10,074 bases of DNA from Planctomycetota bacterium (GTDB taxonomy: Bacteria > Planctomycetota > Brocadiia > SM23-32): positions 1 through 10,074 of the forward strand of contig JAGXLK010000044.1 in assembly GCA_018334735.1 (NCBI GenBank), in the 5' to 3' direction. Position numbers and translations under genes: made by a program. Shown here one piece after another: positions 1 through 8,200 of this stretch (positions are counted from its first letter, which is position 1; each line of letters opens with the position of its first letter). Below the pieces are notes generated by a model, which made no database searches, was not told the DNA's origin, and worked only from the letters and a program-made list of their open reading frames with translations.

Positions 1-1222
1 AAAGAAAAAGCGTTTCCCCCGCATCTTCACTATGCCGCAGGAACTTACATCCACGGGCAAAGGCCAGAACCGAGCCATCCTCCGCAACCAGGATCTTGGG
101 GATACGTATCTGATCGTCCTCCCCGGATTCAAACAGGTGTGTAATCGAGAAATCCGGCTTTGGGGCTTCGAAACGGGTGTCGATCTCGTCGATTTTGAAA
201 CGTGTCGATACGACGGAATGTTTCTCTTTGCCCGGCCGGTATTTGATATAGGTGGTTGCCACGATTGTGTCGTCCGGGAGCCGTTCCATACCGGGATATC
301 CGCAGTCCCAGCCTGCATAGCTGTGGAGCAACTTGATCCGACACTGTCCGGGATGTCTCTGGCGGATGTCTTCATATGTGCCCAACCAGGCCACGAAATG
401 TCCGCGTGTCGGGCTGTATAGTTCTTGATCCCTGAACGCGATGACCAGCCGGCCGTCTGCGGTGTAGACTCCCCAGTGGCGGTCGCCCGTCAGCCCCCCT
501 GCCGTATCGACCGGTTCCGACCATGTCTCTCCTTCATCTGAGCTGAATATAACCATGCTATTGCCGGTGTGCGTATTCTCTCTTATCAGACAGCAAAGCT
601 CTTCTTCGTCCGGAGACCGGAACCCGAACGGCTCGGAGAGTTGTTTGCCATTCATTCGTGCGGCGAGCTGTGGCTCGGACCACGAGATCCCACCGTCCGC
701 CGACCGGGTCTGGACTATTTGCCAATCGGTCGAGCTATCGTTTCCCAACCGACGGTGGTAGAGTCCAAGATAAGAACCGTCTCTCAGCCGGACGACGCTG
801 CTGAAAGTCATTACGCAGGGAAGGCCCAGAGGTTCGGCCTCGCGCCAGGTTTCGCCGCCGTCCTCGCTCACGATCCGCGGCATCCAGTCCGTGATCTCGC
901 CGTCTTGTTCCCGACGTGCGGAGAACACCCAGATCCGTTCCTGACCATCGGGATCGACCATGCGGTAGATGCTGGGGCAATTGAAATGATTGGTGAACCC
1001 TTCCGGCATTTTATCGTCCAGACGCGTCCAGGTCCGTCCGCCGTCATTGCTCCGCGCCATCGGCCCGGCGTGCCCGCCGTGATTGATGCACCAGACAGCG
1101 AACATCGTCTGACCATCCGGCATCAGCAGAGTCGTGGGATGGCCCTGATATACGTCTTCGGTTCCCTGTGCTATGACGATATGGCGATCTTTTTCACCAG
1201 AGATGTCAACGATGGGCAACAT
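1..1222 (-). CDS. BNR/Asp-box repeat sialidase-like protein, tandem propeller, 3' end beyond the window
   Basis: The minus-strand frame from the ATG at 1222 stays open for 407 codons to the left edge, so the gene is partial at its C-terminus. An AAAGGA ribosome binding site lies 9 bases upstream. The product shows Asp-boxes of the sialidase superfamily: SNDGGRTW (residue 58), SEDGGETW (119), SADGGISW (174) and SSDEGETW (227). These belong to one six-bladed propeller of about 345 residues. After it, residues 372-390 read like a fresh sialidase N-terminus (IRIP, then AFARG), followed by a further box starting at SEDAGET (398). The protein therefore appears to carry two consecutive propellers, the second cut by the edge. 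There is no signal peptide, so a cytoplasmic location is inferred. BNR_2-type families include sialidases and many proteins of other or unknown specificity; sialic acid as substrate is not established. It is last of three leftward genes, 120 bp after the GH-A gene. Confidence 0.88.
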   Translation of the reverse strand, partial: MLPIVDISGEKDRHIVIAQGTEDVYQGHPTTLLMPDGQTMFAVWCINHGGHAGPMARSNDGGRTWTRLDDKMPEGFTNHFNCPSIYRMVDPDGQERIWVFSARREQDGEITDWMPRIVSEDGGETWREAEPLGLPCVMTFSSVVRLRDGSYLGLYHRRLGNDSSTDWQIVQTRSADGGISWSEPQLAARMNGKQLSEPFGFRSPDEEELCCLIRENTHTGNSMVIFSSDEGETWSEPVDTAGGLTGDRHWGVYTADGRLVIAFRDQELYSPTRGHFVAWLGTYEDIRQRHPGQCRIKLLHSYAGWDCGYPGMERLPDDTIVATTYIKYRPGKEKHSVVSTRFKIDEIDTRFEAPKPDFSITHLFESGEDDQIRIPKILVAEDGSVLAFARGCKFLRHSEDAGETLFL

Positions 1223-1231
1223 ATTTCTTTA

Positions 1232-1237
1232 TCCTTT
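1232..1237 (-). promoter_or_regulatory. Ribosome binding site of the left BNR gene
   Basis: On the minus strand this reads AAAGGA, 9 bases before the ATG at 1222. It supports that start over the nearby ATG at 1244, which is in another frame. Confidence 0.6.
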
Positions 1238-1342
1238 CAAACATCAGGCATTCATTTTTCAAGCGCGAATATGACGTAACCAAAACATCTACATCGTCTT
1301 TTTGCATTATCTTTCTACTTCGTCTCTTGGTCTCTGTCCTTT

Positions 1343-2314
1343 TTAGAATTCGTTAAACACATTGTGTCCGGCTCGGAGTGAACCATCGGCCTCGATGAAG
1401 GCGAGGTTCATTGGGTTGCCCACCGGCCCGTATTCCGGGCGATGCGCGTCGGCAATCAGACTGTGATGTAACAAATAGACCAGATAGCCGATGTCGCGGT
1501 CAACGTGCTCGCCGAGGGTGTAGCGAATGGTTTCCACGCGTTTCTCATCGTCCAGATGCCCCCAGCATGTTTCCGTCGAAAGAAGCGGTTTGCCCACGTT
1601 CCGCGCAAAGTCCACGTCGGCATCGAGATGGTTTTCGTATTGTTCCCTGTCGTCTCCGTATTTCCAGTAGGGATGGATGCTCAGCAGGTCGCAGATTGGC
1701 TCGATCGTTTCCATGGGAGTTCCCCAGTGCGCACCGATAGTCACCGGGGCTGAGACTCCTGATTCATGGCACTTTTGGTAGAGAGATTTTAACCAGGCGT
1801 ATTCGGCATCCAGAAGAGGACGAACGTTGTCGTGGTCCAGATTCCCATAGCTGAACGGTTCGTTGCAGAGATCCCACGCAAGGATCCTTTCATCTGTTGC
1901 ATGCGTGCCAACGATCGCTTCGACATATGTATGGCATCGTTCTCGGAATTCTCGCCCGGCCCATGCTCCTCCCCACTCATGCGGCAGAAAATGATCGATA
2001 TATATGCCGCCCCAATCCAGATGAGAATTGTGCCAGCGGTTGAACAGCACAGGCATTACACGCAGATCATAATCATTCGCGATACTCAAAGCGGTATCGA
2101 AGTTTTTGGAAAACTGTTCCTGCCCCCGGTCAGCTGCGTAGATGAACGCATCCCAGGACAGCCAGAGCCGAATAGCATTCATGCCCGGGAAGTACTCTTT
2201 CCCTCGCCCCAGTTCACGCCGAATCGTCTCCGCTTCGAAATTGCGCCACAGTTCAAGCCCGTTTCGGCCGTAACTGGGCTGATAATTGAATCCCTTAACC
2301 TCGCTGTAATCCAT
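1343..2314 (-). CDS. Clan GH-A glycoside hydrolase (GH5/cellulase-like TIM barrel)
   Basis: A 323-residue protein with the layout of a retaining clan GH-A hydrolase. The start FNYQPSYGRNG fits barrel strand 1, and NAIRLWLSWDAF (residues 46-57) resembles strand 2 of GH5-like enzymes. ILAWDLCNEP (144-153) holds the NEP motif with E152 as likely acid/base; IHPYW (213-217) and LLSTETCWG (244-252) follow, with E248 as likely nucleophile. The spacing of the two glutamates matches the ends of strands 4 and 7. The frame extends upstream to a GTG at 2386, but that would overlap the GH32 gene; the ATG at 2314 has AGAAGGA 9 bases upstream and is preferred. No signal peptide is visible, so it probably acts in the cytoplasm. 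It follows the GH32 gene by 23 bp and is probably cotranscribed. The substrate (beta-mannan, beta-glucan or other) cannot be read from the sequence. Confidence 0.88.
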   Translation of the reverse strand: MDYSEVKGFNYQPSYGRNGLELWRNFEAETIRRELGRGKEYFPGMNAIRLWLSWDAFIYAADRGQEQFSKNFDTALSIANDYDLRVMPVLFNRWHNSHLDWGGIYIDHFLPHEWGGAWAGREFRERCHTYVEAIVGTHATDERILAWDLCNEPFSYGNLDHDNVRPLLDAEYAWLKSLYQKCHESGVSAPVTIGAHWGTPMETIEPICDLLSIHPYWKYGDDREQYENHLDADVDFARNVGKPLLSTETCWGHLDDEKRVETIRYTLGEHVDRDIGYLVYLLHHSLIADAHRPEYGPVGNPMNLAFIEADGSLRAGHNVFNEF

Positions 2315-2323
2315 GTTTCTGTG

Positions 2324-2330
2324 TCCTTCT
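2324..2330 (-). promoter_or_regulatory. Ribosome binding site deciding the GH-A start
   Basis: The minus strand reads AGAAGGA, 9 bases before the ATG at 2314, within the 23 bp between the GH32 stop and this start. It argues against the upstream in-frame GTG at 2386. Confidence 0.65.
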
Positions 2331-2337
2331 CTTGGCC

Positions 2338-3960
2338 CTATGTTTTCTTTTGATTCCCATGGTCGTAAATTGTATCCATATCCCACGCATCCAGAGAGAT
2401 CAATCTGGCGTCATGGCCACGCGCGCTGAATGATATTCCGGTGCTATCCTCTCTGCCAGGATACACCCGCACGGCCAGGCACTGGCGTCCGTTCACAAAA
2501 ACCTCCACGACACTTCGGTCGACAAAAACGCGTAGCCGCAAAGGTTCGTCATCGTGCACCAGGACCTCGGCCGTTTCCGGGCCGCGGGGTGTGACATCCG
2601 GGTGCAGAGAAGAGCGCGCGGAATCAATGATAATAAGGCTGTAATGCCGAGCGGGCGGATCGAACCGTCCGCTGTGGAGCATTCCTCGTTTGTGATAAAA
2701 AACGATTCGCGTATATTCCTCGCGATCAGGGGACCGCAAAACATTGAGTTCGAGCGCCGGCACGCCATTATGCTCAAATTCGGCCTCGATCTCCATGGAT
2801 TTGCCCTCTATTTCATCAAGGACAACTTCCTCGTTTGCCGGAAGCGGCATGGCGTCGATTTGCCGATGGTTCGTGCGCAGCGAGGCGATATCGCCGGCGG
2901 GCTCAATACTGAGTTGTTTTTTACCCACCAGCCTTAATCGACGCGGCAGAGTCATAATCTGGTTCCATCCCTCGGTAGGTTTGCCCGGATTCATGTTGAA
3001 AATGACAATCACATCATCGTTTTCGGGCGTGGCCGATGGAGCGTGGACTCCGGATGGCGTGGACGGACCGAAATTGAACTTCCCGTGCGCCGTGGCCATA
3101 AATTTCTCTCGTTTCGTATCGTAATCTCCCAGCAGATACTGTCCCCCGCTCATGTGGCTGAAAAACAGCAGGATATGACGGTCTCCGATGGGCCAGAAAT
3201 AGGGACACGCCCCGTCATCGCCCGCCAGCGTGAAACGATCCCCCTCGACGAACGGGTGGAGATACTCCCAATTGACAAGATCGTCCGACCGGAACAGGAA
3301 AGCCGCCCTGTATTCTTTGTCGCCGATCCCCGGTTTTGTCCCGTTGGATAGTGCGTAATATCTCCCATCCTGCTTCCAGACACACGGATCGTGTACGCGA
3401 TATGGCAGCGGTGTGCCATCGGGTGCGCTTCGGCGGTCCTCTTCGGTATCGCCCGCTGCCATCGCGATGACGGGTTCGCCGGTGAGTTTGGTCCAGTTCA
3501 GAAGCAGCGGGTCATGCGCAACCGCCACCATATTGCCGGCGCGTGTGCCGTGGTACATGGCGATCACCCGATCCTCCTCCACAAATGTGGATCCGGAGAA
3601 ACACCTATCTTCGGGCCCGGGCGCGATCGCATACGGGAGATCTTGCCAATGCACCAGGTCGTCGCTGACCGCGTGGCCCCAGTGTTGCCGCGGATCTTCG
3701 GGGGGATACCCCTGGTAAAACAGGTGCCACCGTCCCTGCCAGAAGCACAATCCATTCGGATCGTTCATTGTGCTCTCGGGGCTGACGAAATGGTAGGCGG
3801 GACGGTAAGGATCGTCGGCCATTTTGCGTCGCGATTCCGCGAACCTGTGCATGAGAGGGAGTTCTTCCATTTCCCTCTTCTGTTCCGCCAGAGAATCGCT
3901 GAATTCAGGCGGGCGGATTATGGACGTTTCGGGTCCTTCGGCATGATCGTTTTCGGTCAT
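2338..3960 (-). CDS. GH32-like hydrolase (levanase/invertase fold) with atypical active-site motifs
   Basis: A 540-residue protein with the GH32 two-domain build: a five-bladed propeller (about residues 50-345) and a C-terminal beta-sandwich (about 375-530) ending with the typical stretch RVFVDRSVVEVFVNGR (477-492). RPAYHF then MNDPNG (65-70) gives D67 as the expected nucleophile, and FSGS is at 121-124. Two hallmark motifs differ: the RDP triplet reads HDP (190-192), keeping the aspartate, and the acid/base EC motif aligns with AC in GDDGACPYFWP (247-257), so the usual glutamate is not in place. D248 or D249 might substitute, or the enzyme belongs to a divergent subgroup. The family cleaves beta-fructosides such as levan, inulin or sucrose; activity here is uncertain. 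The open frame reaches a TTG at 3984, but the ATG at 3960 has AGGAG 7 bases upstream and is chosen. No signal peptide is seen. It is the first gene of the leftward set. Confidence 0.9.
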   Translation of the reverse strand: MTENDHAEGPETSIIRPPEFSDSLAEQKREMEELPLMHRFAESRRKMADDPYRPAYHFVSPESTMNDPNGLCFWQGRWHLFYQGYPPEDPRQHWGHAVSDDLVHWQDLPYAIAPGPEDRCFSGSTFVEEDRVIAMYHGTRAGNMVAVAHDPLLLNWTKLTGEPVIAMAAGDTEEDRRSAPDGTPLPYRVHDPCVWKQDGRYYALSNGTKPGIGDKEYRAAFLFRSDDLVNWEYLHPFVEGDRFTLAGDDGACPYFWPIGDRHILLFFSHMSGGQYLLGDYDTKREKFMATAHGKFNFGPSTPSGVHAPSATPENDDVIVIFNMNPGKPTEGWNQIMTLPRRLRLVGKKQLSIEPAGDIASLRTNHRQIDAMPLPANEEVVLDEIEGKSMEIEAEFEHNGVPALELNVLRSPDREEYTRIVFYHKRGMLHSGRFDPPARHYSLIIIDSARSSLHPDVTPRGPETAEVLVHDDEPLRLRVFVDRSVVEVFVNGRQCLAVRVYPGREDSTGISFSARGHDARLISLDAWDMDTIYDHGNQKKT

Positions 3961-3967
3961 CCTGCAG

Positions 3968-3972
3968 CTCCT
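3968..3972 (-). promoter_or_regulatory. Ribosome binding site deciding the GH32 start
   Basis: AGGAG on the minus strand, 7 bases before the ATG at 3960. The in-frame TTG at 3984 lies upstream of this site, so it is unlikely to be the start. Confidence 0.65.
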
Positions 3973-3978
3973 GAGTAT

Positions 3979-4006
3979 TTGCAACCAGAGGGCGTCATTG
4001 TATGAT
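3979..4006 (+). promoter_or_regulatory. Candidate sigma-70-like promoter for the rightward genes
   Basis: TTGCAA (3979-3984) and TATGAT (4001-4006) are separated by 16 bases, with 4/6 and 5/6 matches to the E. coli consensus. The site lies in the divergent gap upstream of the pseudopilin-like gene. Promoter consensus in this lineage is not known to me, so this is only a candidate. Confidence 0.3.
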
Positions 4007-4040
4007 AATTGTCGTTACATCATTATGAAATACTCGTCGT
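3995..4040. repeat. Imperfect 21-base direct repeat in the divergent intergenic region
   Basis: Positions 3995-4015 and 4020-4040 match at 15 of 21 positions by eye, both starting TCATT and ending GTCGT, with a repeat period of 25 bases. The pair sits between the divergent GH32 and pseudopilin-like genes and overlaps the candidate -10 hexamer at 4001-4006. Tandem half-sites in such a place could bind an activator such as an AraC-type regulator. This is inferred from position only; no regulator gene is in the window. Confidence 0.35.
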
Positions 4041-4151
4041 ATTGCAAAAACCGATCCCATGAAGAACCATTTCTGTCTGGCAGACTTGTTGTGGACTGAA
4101 GGGTATATGTTGACGAAATACTATGCGCTACAAAATCGCAACCAGGCGAAT

Positions 4152-4889
4152 ATGACGCGGGGGAGAGTAAGAAACTTTTATGCTGCTTTCACGCTGATTG
4201 AACTCCTCGTGGTCATCGCTATTATCGCGATCCTGGCTGCTATGTTGATGCCGGCGCTGGAATCGGCGCGGGAGAGTGCCCGACGTACGGCCTGCACCAG
4301 CAACCTGCGTGAAGTTGGTCTCACATTGCTGATGTACACCAATGACAATGGAGGCAGGTTTCCCCGCTTCGAGTACACCGATCAGGCGGTTCCTTTCGGT
4401 GGGGGAAATCGCGATTCCGTCCAGCGTGTCCTCGCTTCACAATACCTCGAGGGAAACTGGCACTTGTTTCAATGCCCCTCCGATGAAGGAGGCGAAAGAT
4501 ACAATGCCGCCTGGGCGTGGGGAAATGATTATAACGTAGTCAACTCTATCTGGGACGATGGGAGGCGAACCAGTTATCCCGTCCCGCTCATACGTCTGGG
4601 AATGAACGGAAGAAAAGTCGATAGCATTACCGCGACAACCCATTCGATGATTGCCTGGAGCGGTGACCATACGATGTACAACGGAATGGATTACTACGGC
4701 AATCCTTCCACGTACCCCACACCTCCTTTCACACCGTTCCACGATGAAAACAGCGGATTGTCGGTACTGGCTTTTCTTGATGGACACGTCAGCATTCAGA
4801 AAGTCCTCTGCGGGAAATATTTCGGAGACGATTATACTATCCATCCGCCCAAATACGCCCAATCCCGCGGCCTTGGTTGGATATGGTAG
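4152..4889 (+). CDS. Type II secretion/type IV pseudopilin-like protein (prepilin N-terminal motif, H-Xn-DG type)
   Basis: From this start the protein has 245 residues. A 12-residue basic leader (with R3, R5, R7) ends in AA, followed by [19 protein letters not shown], the class III prepilin signal: cleavage expected before F13, glutamate at mature position 5, then a hydrophobic helix. After it come [19 protein letters not shown] (48-66) and FQCPSD (106-111), typical of the short DUF1559-like pseudopilin family common in PVC bacteria. Near the end, H197 and DG (210-211) correspond to the H-X9-DG motif, here with 12 intervening residues. The residue before the cleavage site is Ala, not the usual Gly. 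The start is uncertain: ATGs at 4059 and 4107 are in frame; 4107 has GAAGGG 3 bases upstream but would give a 27-residue leader, while 4152 has only AGG 5 bases upstream but a normal leader. Such genes often sit beside glycan-degradation genes in this group; their role is unproven. Confidence 0.85.
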   Translation: MTRGRVRNFYAAFTLIELLVVIAIIAILAAMLMPALESARESARRTACTSNLREVGLTLLMYTNDNGGRFPRFEYTDQAVPFGGGNRDSVQRVLASQYLEGNWHLFQCPSDEGGERYNAAWAWGNDYNVVNSIWDDGRRTSYPVPLIRLGMNGRKVDSITATTHSMIAWSGDHTMYNGMDYYGNPSTYPTPPFTPFHDENSGLSVLAFLDGHVSIQKVLCGKYFGDDYTIHPPKYAQSRGLGWIW

Positions 4890-4921
4890 AAATAACGTAT
4901 GTGGCGCGCCTCCTCGAAGCT

Positions 4922-4935
4922 TCCGCATATGCGGA
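4922..4935 (+). terminator. Palindrome followed by T-rich DNA, possible terminator after the pseudopilin-like gene
   Basis: TCCGCATATGCGGA is a perfect 14-base palindrome, able to form a 5 bp stem with an ATAT loop, followed by CATTTTCATTTC. It lies 32 bases after the stop at 4889. The stem is short and the T run interrupted, so termination would be weak; a protein-binding operator is an alternative. Confidence 0.35.
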
Positions 4936-4997
4936 CATTTTCATTTCACCGGTAGAGAGCCAAAAGAAAGGCAAGATTGTAGACGCCAGAACGCAAT

Positions 4998-5234
4998 ATG
5001 AAAACGAATGCGACAATTTACCCGGCCCCGGCCGAAATATCTCCTTCGGATCGCCCGTTTCTCGTGCCCAGCCAGATCCGCGGACATTCGGAGGAGCATC
5101 CCGTTGAAAATGTTACTTTCGAAAATCTAACCGTCGGCGGTGATACAATTATGCAACCGGACGGTGTCGATTTGACCATCGGCGAATATGTCCGAAATGT
5201 ACGATTTGAAACACGGAATTCAATAGAGGAGTGA
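4998..5234 (+). pseudogene. C-terminal remnant of a right-handed beta-helix (GH28/pectate-lyase-like) protein
   Basis: This 78-codon frame ends in a stretch that resembles the last coils of parallel beta-helix glycan-active proteins: SQIRGHSEEHPVENVTFENL (residues 25-44), then LTIGEYVRNVRFE (59-71). A complete protein of this kind has several hundred residues, so only the C-terminal end is left. An in-frame stop at 4980-4982 closes the frame upstream, the ATG at 4998 has no recognisable ribosome binding site, and I cannot follow the fold into the other two frames upstream. It ends in GAGGAGTGA, so its stop falls directly after the ribosome binding site of the 5241 gene, the arrangement expected if an intact upstream gene was once coupled to it. 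A decayed or deleted gene is the simplest reading; a short expressed beta-helix cap is a less likely alternative. Identification is from motif recall, without a search. Confidence 0.5.
5226..5231 (+). promoter_or_regulatory. Ribosome binding site of the DUF4838-FGE gene
   Basis: GAGGAG lies 9 bases before the ATG at 5241. It is embedded in the last codons of the beta-helix remnant, whose TGA stop (5232-5234) follows at once. Confidence 0.7.
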
Positions 5235-5240
5235 AGAACA

Positions 5241-8200
5241 ATGCGCACGCCCGCACTCATGAGCCTTGCAGTTATAGCTTTTCTCACCACTTTCGTCTCG
5301 CCGCTGCACGCCAGTGTGCAGATTGCCAGAAAGGGAAAACCAGCCGCAACCATCGTGCACAACGGCCACGAGGCCATTGCCAGAGACCTTGCCGGATATC
5401 TGAAAAAAATCACGGGTGCGGAAGTCCCTCAAGTGGCGAAGATTACGCCGGATATAAAGAACAAAAACCTGATTGTGCTGCAAATCGTCGATGATCTGAC
5501 CGGCACAACGGATGGGCGGACCGCCGACCAAGCGTATCGACTGCGCACCGAGAACAATCGGCTTACACTGACGGCTCAGACGGAGCTCGGCCTCAAATAC
5601 GCCGTCTACGGCCTCCTGCAGGATCACCTCGGGGTCACGTTCTGCACTCCCGGATATACACATATCCCGCGAAAACCAACTCTTACTGTTCCCGAACTCG
5701 ACAAACTGGAAGAACCAGCCTTCTTCCTCCGTAATTTCTTTTTGCGCCGGAATAAGCCCGGATCTCCCGTCGCTGAGTATGCGCTGCACAACTGCCATTA
5801 CCTGCCGAACGGCGATGATATATCGAGCCATCATTCATTCCGCGGCTACGGCGTGGGGAAAAACTGTCCCCTGGATGAAGAGTTCCAGAAAGAGTTCGGC
5901 GAAAAGCTCAAAAAGGAATTCGCCAAACGAGATGTCGATGCAAAACCGCTGAGAGTCGGACAGATGGACGGGCCGTTCTATGCCGATTGCGAAGAAGCCA
6001 AAGATCTCGCCAGAAAAGAGGGATCCTGGGCCGCTCCCATGCTGCGAATGCTCAACGGTGCCCTCGACCATGCTGGGGAAGAATACCCGAATCACCAGAT
6101 TGTCACTTTTGGTTATTTCAATACACTTGAAGTCCCCGAAACCGTCAAACCCCACAAAAACCTCTGGATAAACGTTGTCTCGAGCAGTTACTCCGCCAAC
6201 GCCGCCGGCGATCAGCTCAATCCTATCCGGAACAACCCCGCAAATTTTGCATACGATAAGGCGCTCCGCGAATGGCCGCAGGTCACCGAGGCACCCGTGG
6301 TCACCTGGGAATGGGGACAGAACTACAACGCACGCAAATACGAGTGGCCCAACCTTTGGTCGGAGATCGACAATATCCGCCTCTGGGCCGAATACGGGGT
6401 CGATGGCGCCCAGTACCAGCACAACAACGTCACCGGCATCAGCTGGGGCGGACTCAAACACTGGCTCTGGGCTCAAATTATGTGGGATCCGGCCCGGGAT
6501 GAGGATAAGCTGATCAACCGTTTCCTGCACGATTTTTACGGGGCAGAAGCCGCCCCCATTATCAGAGGATATATCGATACAGCCGACCAAATTCGGCGGG
6601 ACAGCGGCTACATCACGAGCGTCGTCCGCTGGTCCGCATGGCCGCTGATGCTGCGGCAAAAATTCTTGACGCCGGATAGGCTGACTAAACTCGACAGTAT
6701 TCTGAAACGAGCATACGAGGCTGCCAAAAAGCAAAATGAGCCGGTTTTCGCAAAACGGGTCGCTCAGGCCCGAGCAAAATCGGTGGATATGCCCATCATC
6801 GACATCGTGCGCCAGCAGGATGGTCTCGGAGTAACCCGGAATCCTGAGGATAATAGCCTCTGGTACGTGCCCGGCGGACGCGAAGATATGCCGGCCCGGA
6901 TCAAAAGAATAGTCAGCATTACCCACGGCCACAACTGGCAGAAGAGAATCGTCTGGCTTCACAAAAAAGCCGGAGGGCGCGTGCGAACGGTCAAGGCGGG
7001 CGACCTGATCGCCCAAATAGTCCCCAATATGGACGGGCGTATCATCAGCATCAAACACACGCCGACAGACACCGAACTGCTCGCCGGGCGAGGCTACGAA
7101 GACAAAATGCACGTTCGCGAAACGCTCTGGAGTACGGAAGAGGCGACAGACACAAAACTCACGACGCTGGCGAAAGAGTCGACAAGTTACTGGGGCTTTT
7201 TGGTCAAAGGAACCGTCAATCGCACGGTGGAAGGTACCCCTGATGACAATGCGTTTCGCATTGTCCGCACCGGCAATCCAATGAAACCTCTCGGCGCCCT
7301 CTGGGCCGTGATCGCCCCGGAGCCGTCGGTCGTCCGATTGACGGTGCAGGCGACAGGGATCGAAGAAACCATGGAAGATGCTGAACTCGTCGGTCGGGAT
7401 GAACCTGCTACAATTGATCTGGAAAATGCAAAGGGGAAGTTGGTTATTGAAGTCGACCGGGGTGATGGACTGATCGTCCTGATCGAAACCGATACGGCCG
7501 GTTGGAAAGCGCTCAAAGTCCTGCCGGAACCCACTTACACCGGGGAAAAATTCGACACCAGCTGGCGCGGTGATCCGCACATGATCCCGGGGGTGTCATC
7601 GGCCGATGTCGCATCCCACTACGAATGGCGGCGCCAAAAATCGTGGCCAAACAGCATTGAAATCTGGCCCGCCGATGAAACCCCGAGAGTCCGGTTGCAG
7701 CTGATCGGCAAAAAAGGGAAAGGCAAAGAAGCCGTATTACCCGCGCAGCGATTTTCAGTTCGGACAGATGGCGAAAAACGCGCTGCAGAGGCGGGGAAAA
7801 CGAAAAAGGATGAGCCGGATCAGGCGAAGCCGGTTGCCCTGAACATTACCGGCGACGGCACAGCAATCAACCCTCGGGATGGCGCAGAACTTGTCCGGGT
7901 GCCCGCCGGAAAGTTCACGCGCGGCGATGCCAGGGCCTACGCCGACGCTCAACCCGCCCGCGAAATCCATCTCGACGGATACTGGATCTACAAAAAACCT
8001 GTCATCATCCGCCAGTACCGCAAATTCATAAAAGCGACCGGACGGGACGATAAAATTAAGATTCCCGGCTGGCCGCACAAAATCGCGAAACCCATGGAGG
8101 AAGACGAAGGTGCTTATCCTCTCCTGCGGAACTGGTACGACGCCCAGGCCTACGCGCAATGGGCCGGCGGTTCCCTGCCGACCGAGGCTCAGTGGGAAAA

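Noticed and set aside
879..1222. Possible gene duplication between the left and right BNR genes
   Set aside because: The two proteins share Asp-boxes and fold type but show no extended identity by eye, so they are distant relatives and not a recent local duplication.
569..1279. A 236-codon plus-strand frame opposite the left BNR gene
   Set aside because: The minus strand carries four Asp-boxes in a continuous frame through this stretch; the plus-strand product has no recognisable domain.
3391..4005. A 204-codon plus-strand frame opposite the GH32 N-terminal half
   Set aside because: It is antisense to the MNDPNG-containing propeller and shows no motif of its own.
4877..5107. A 76-codon plus-strand frame overlapping the end of the pseudopilin-like gene
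   Set aside because: It starts inside the pseudopilin-like gene, has no ribosome binding site and no recognisable motif; the overlapping frame at 4998 carries the beta-helix signature instead.
5835..7580. A 581-codon open frame on the minus strand inside the DUF4838-FGE gene
   Set aside because: It lies wholly antisense to a gene with a signal peptide, strong ribosome binding site and recognisable domains. Its translation shows no known motif, and long antisense frames are expected in DNA of this base composition.
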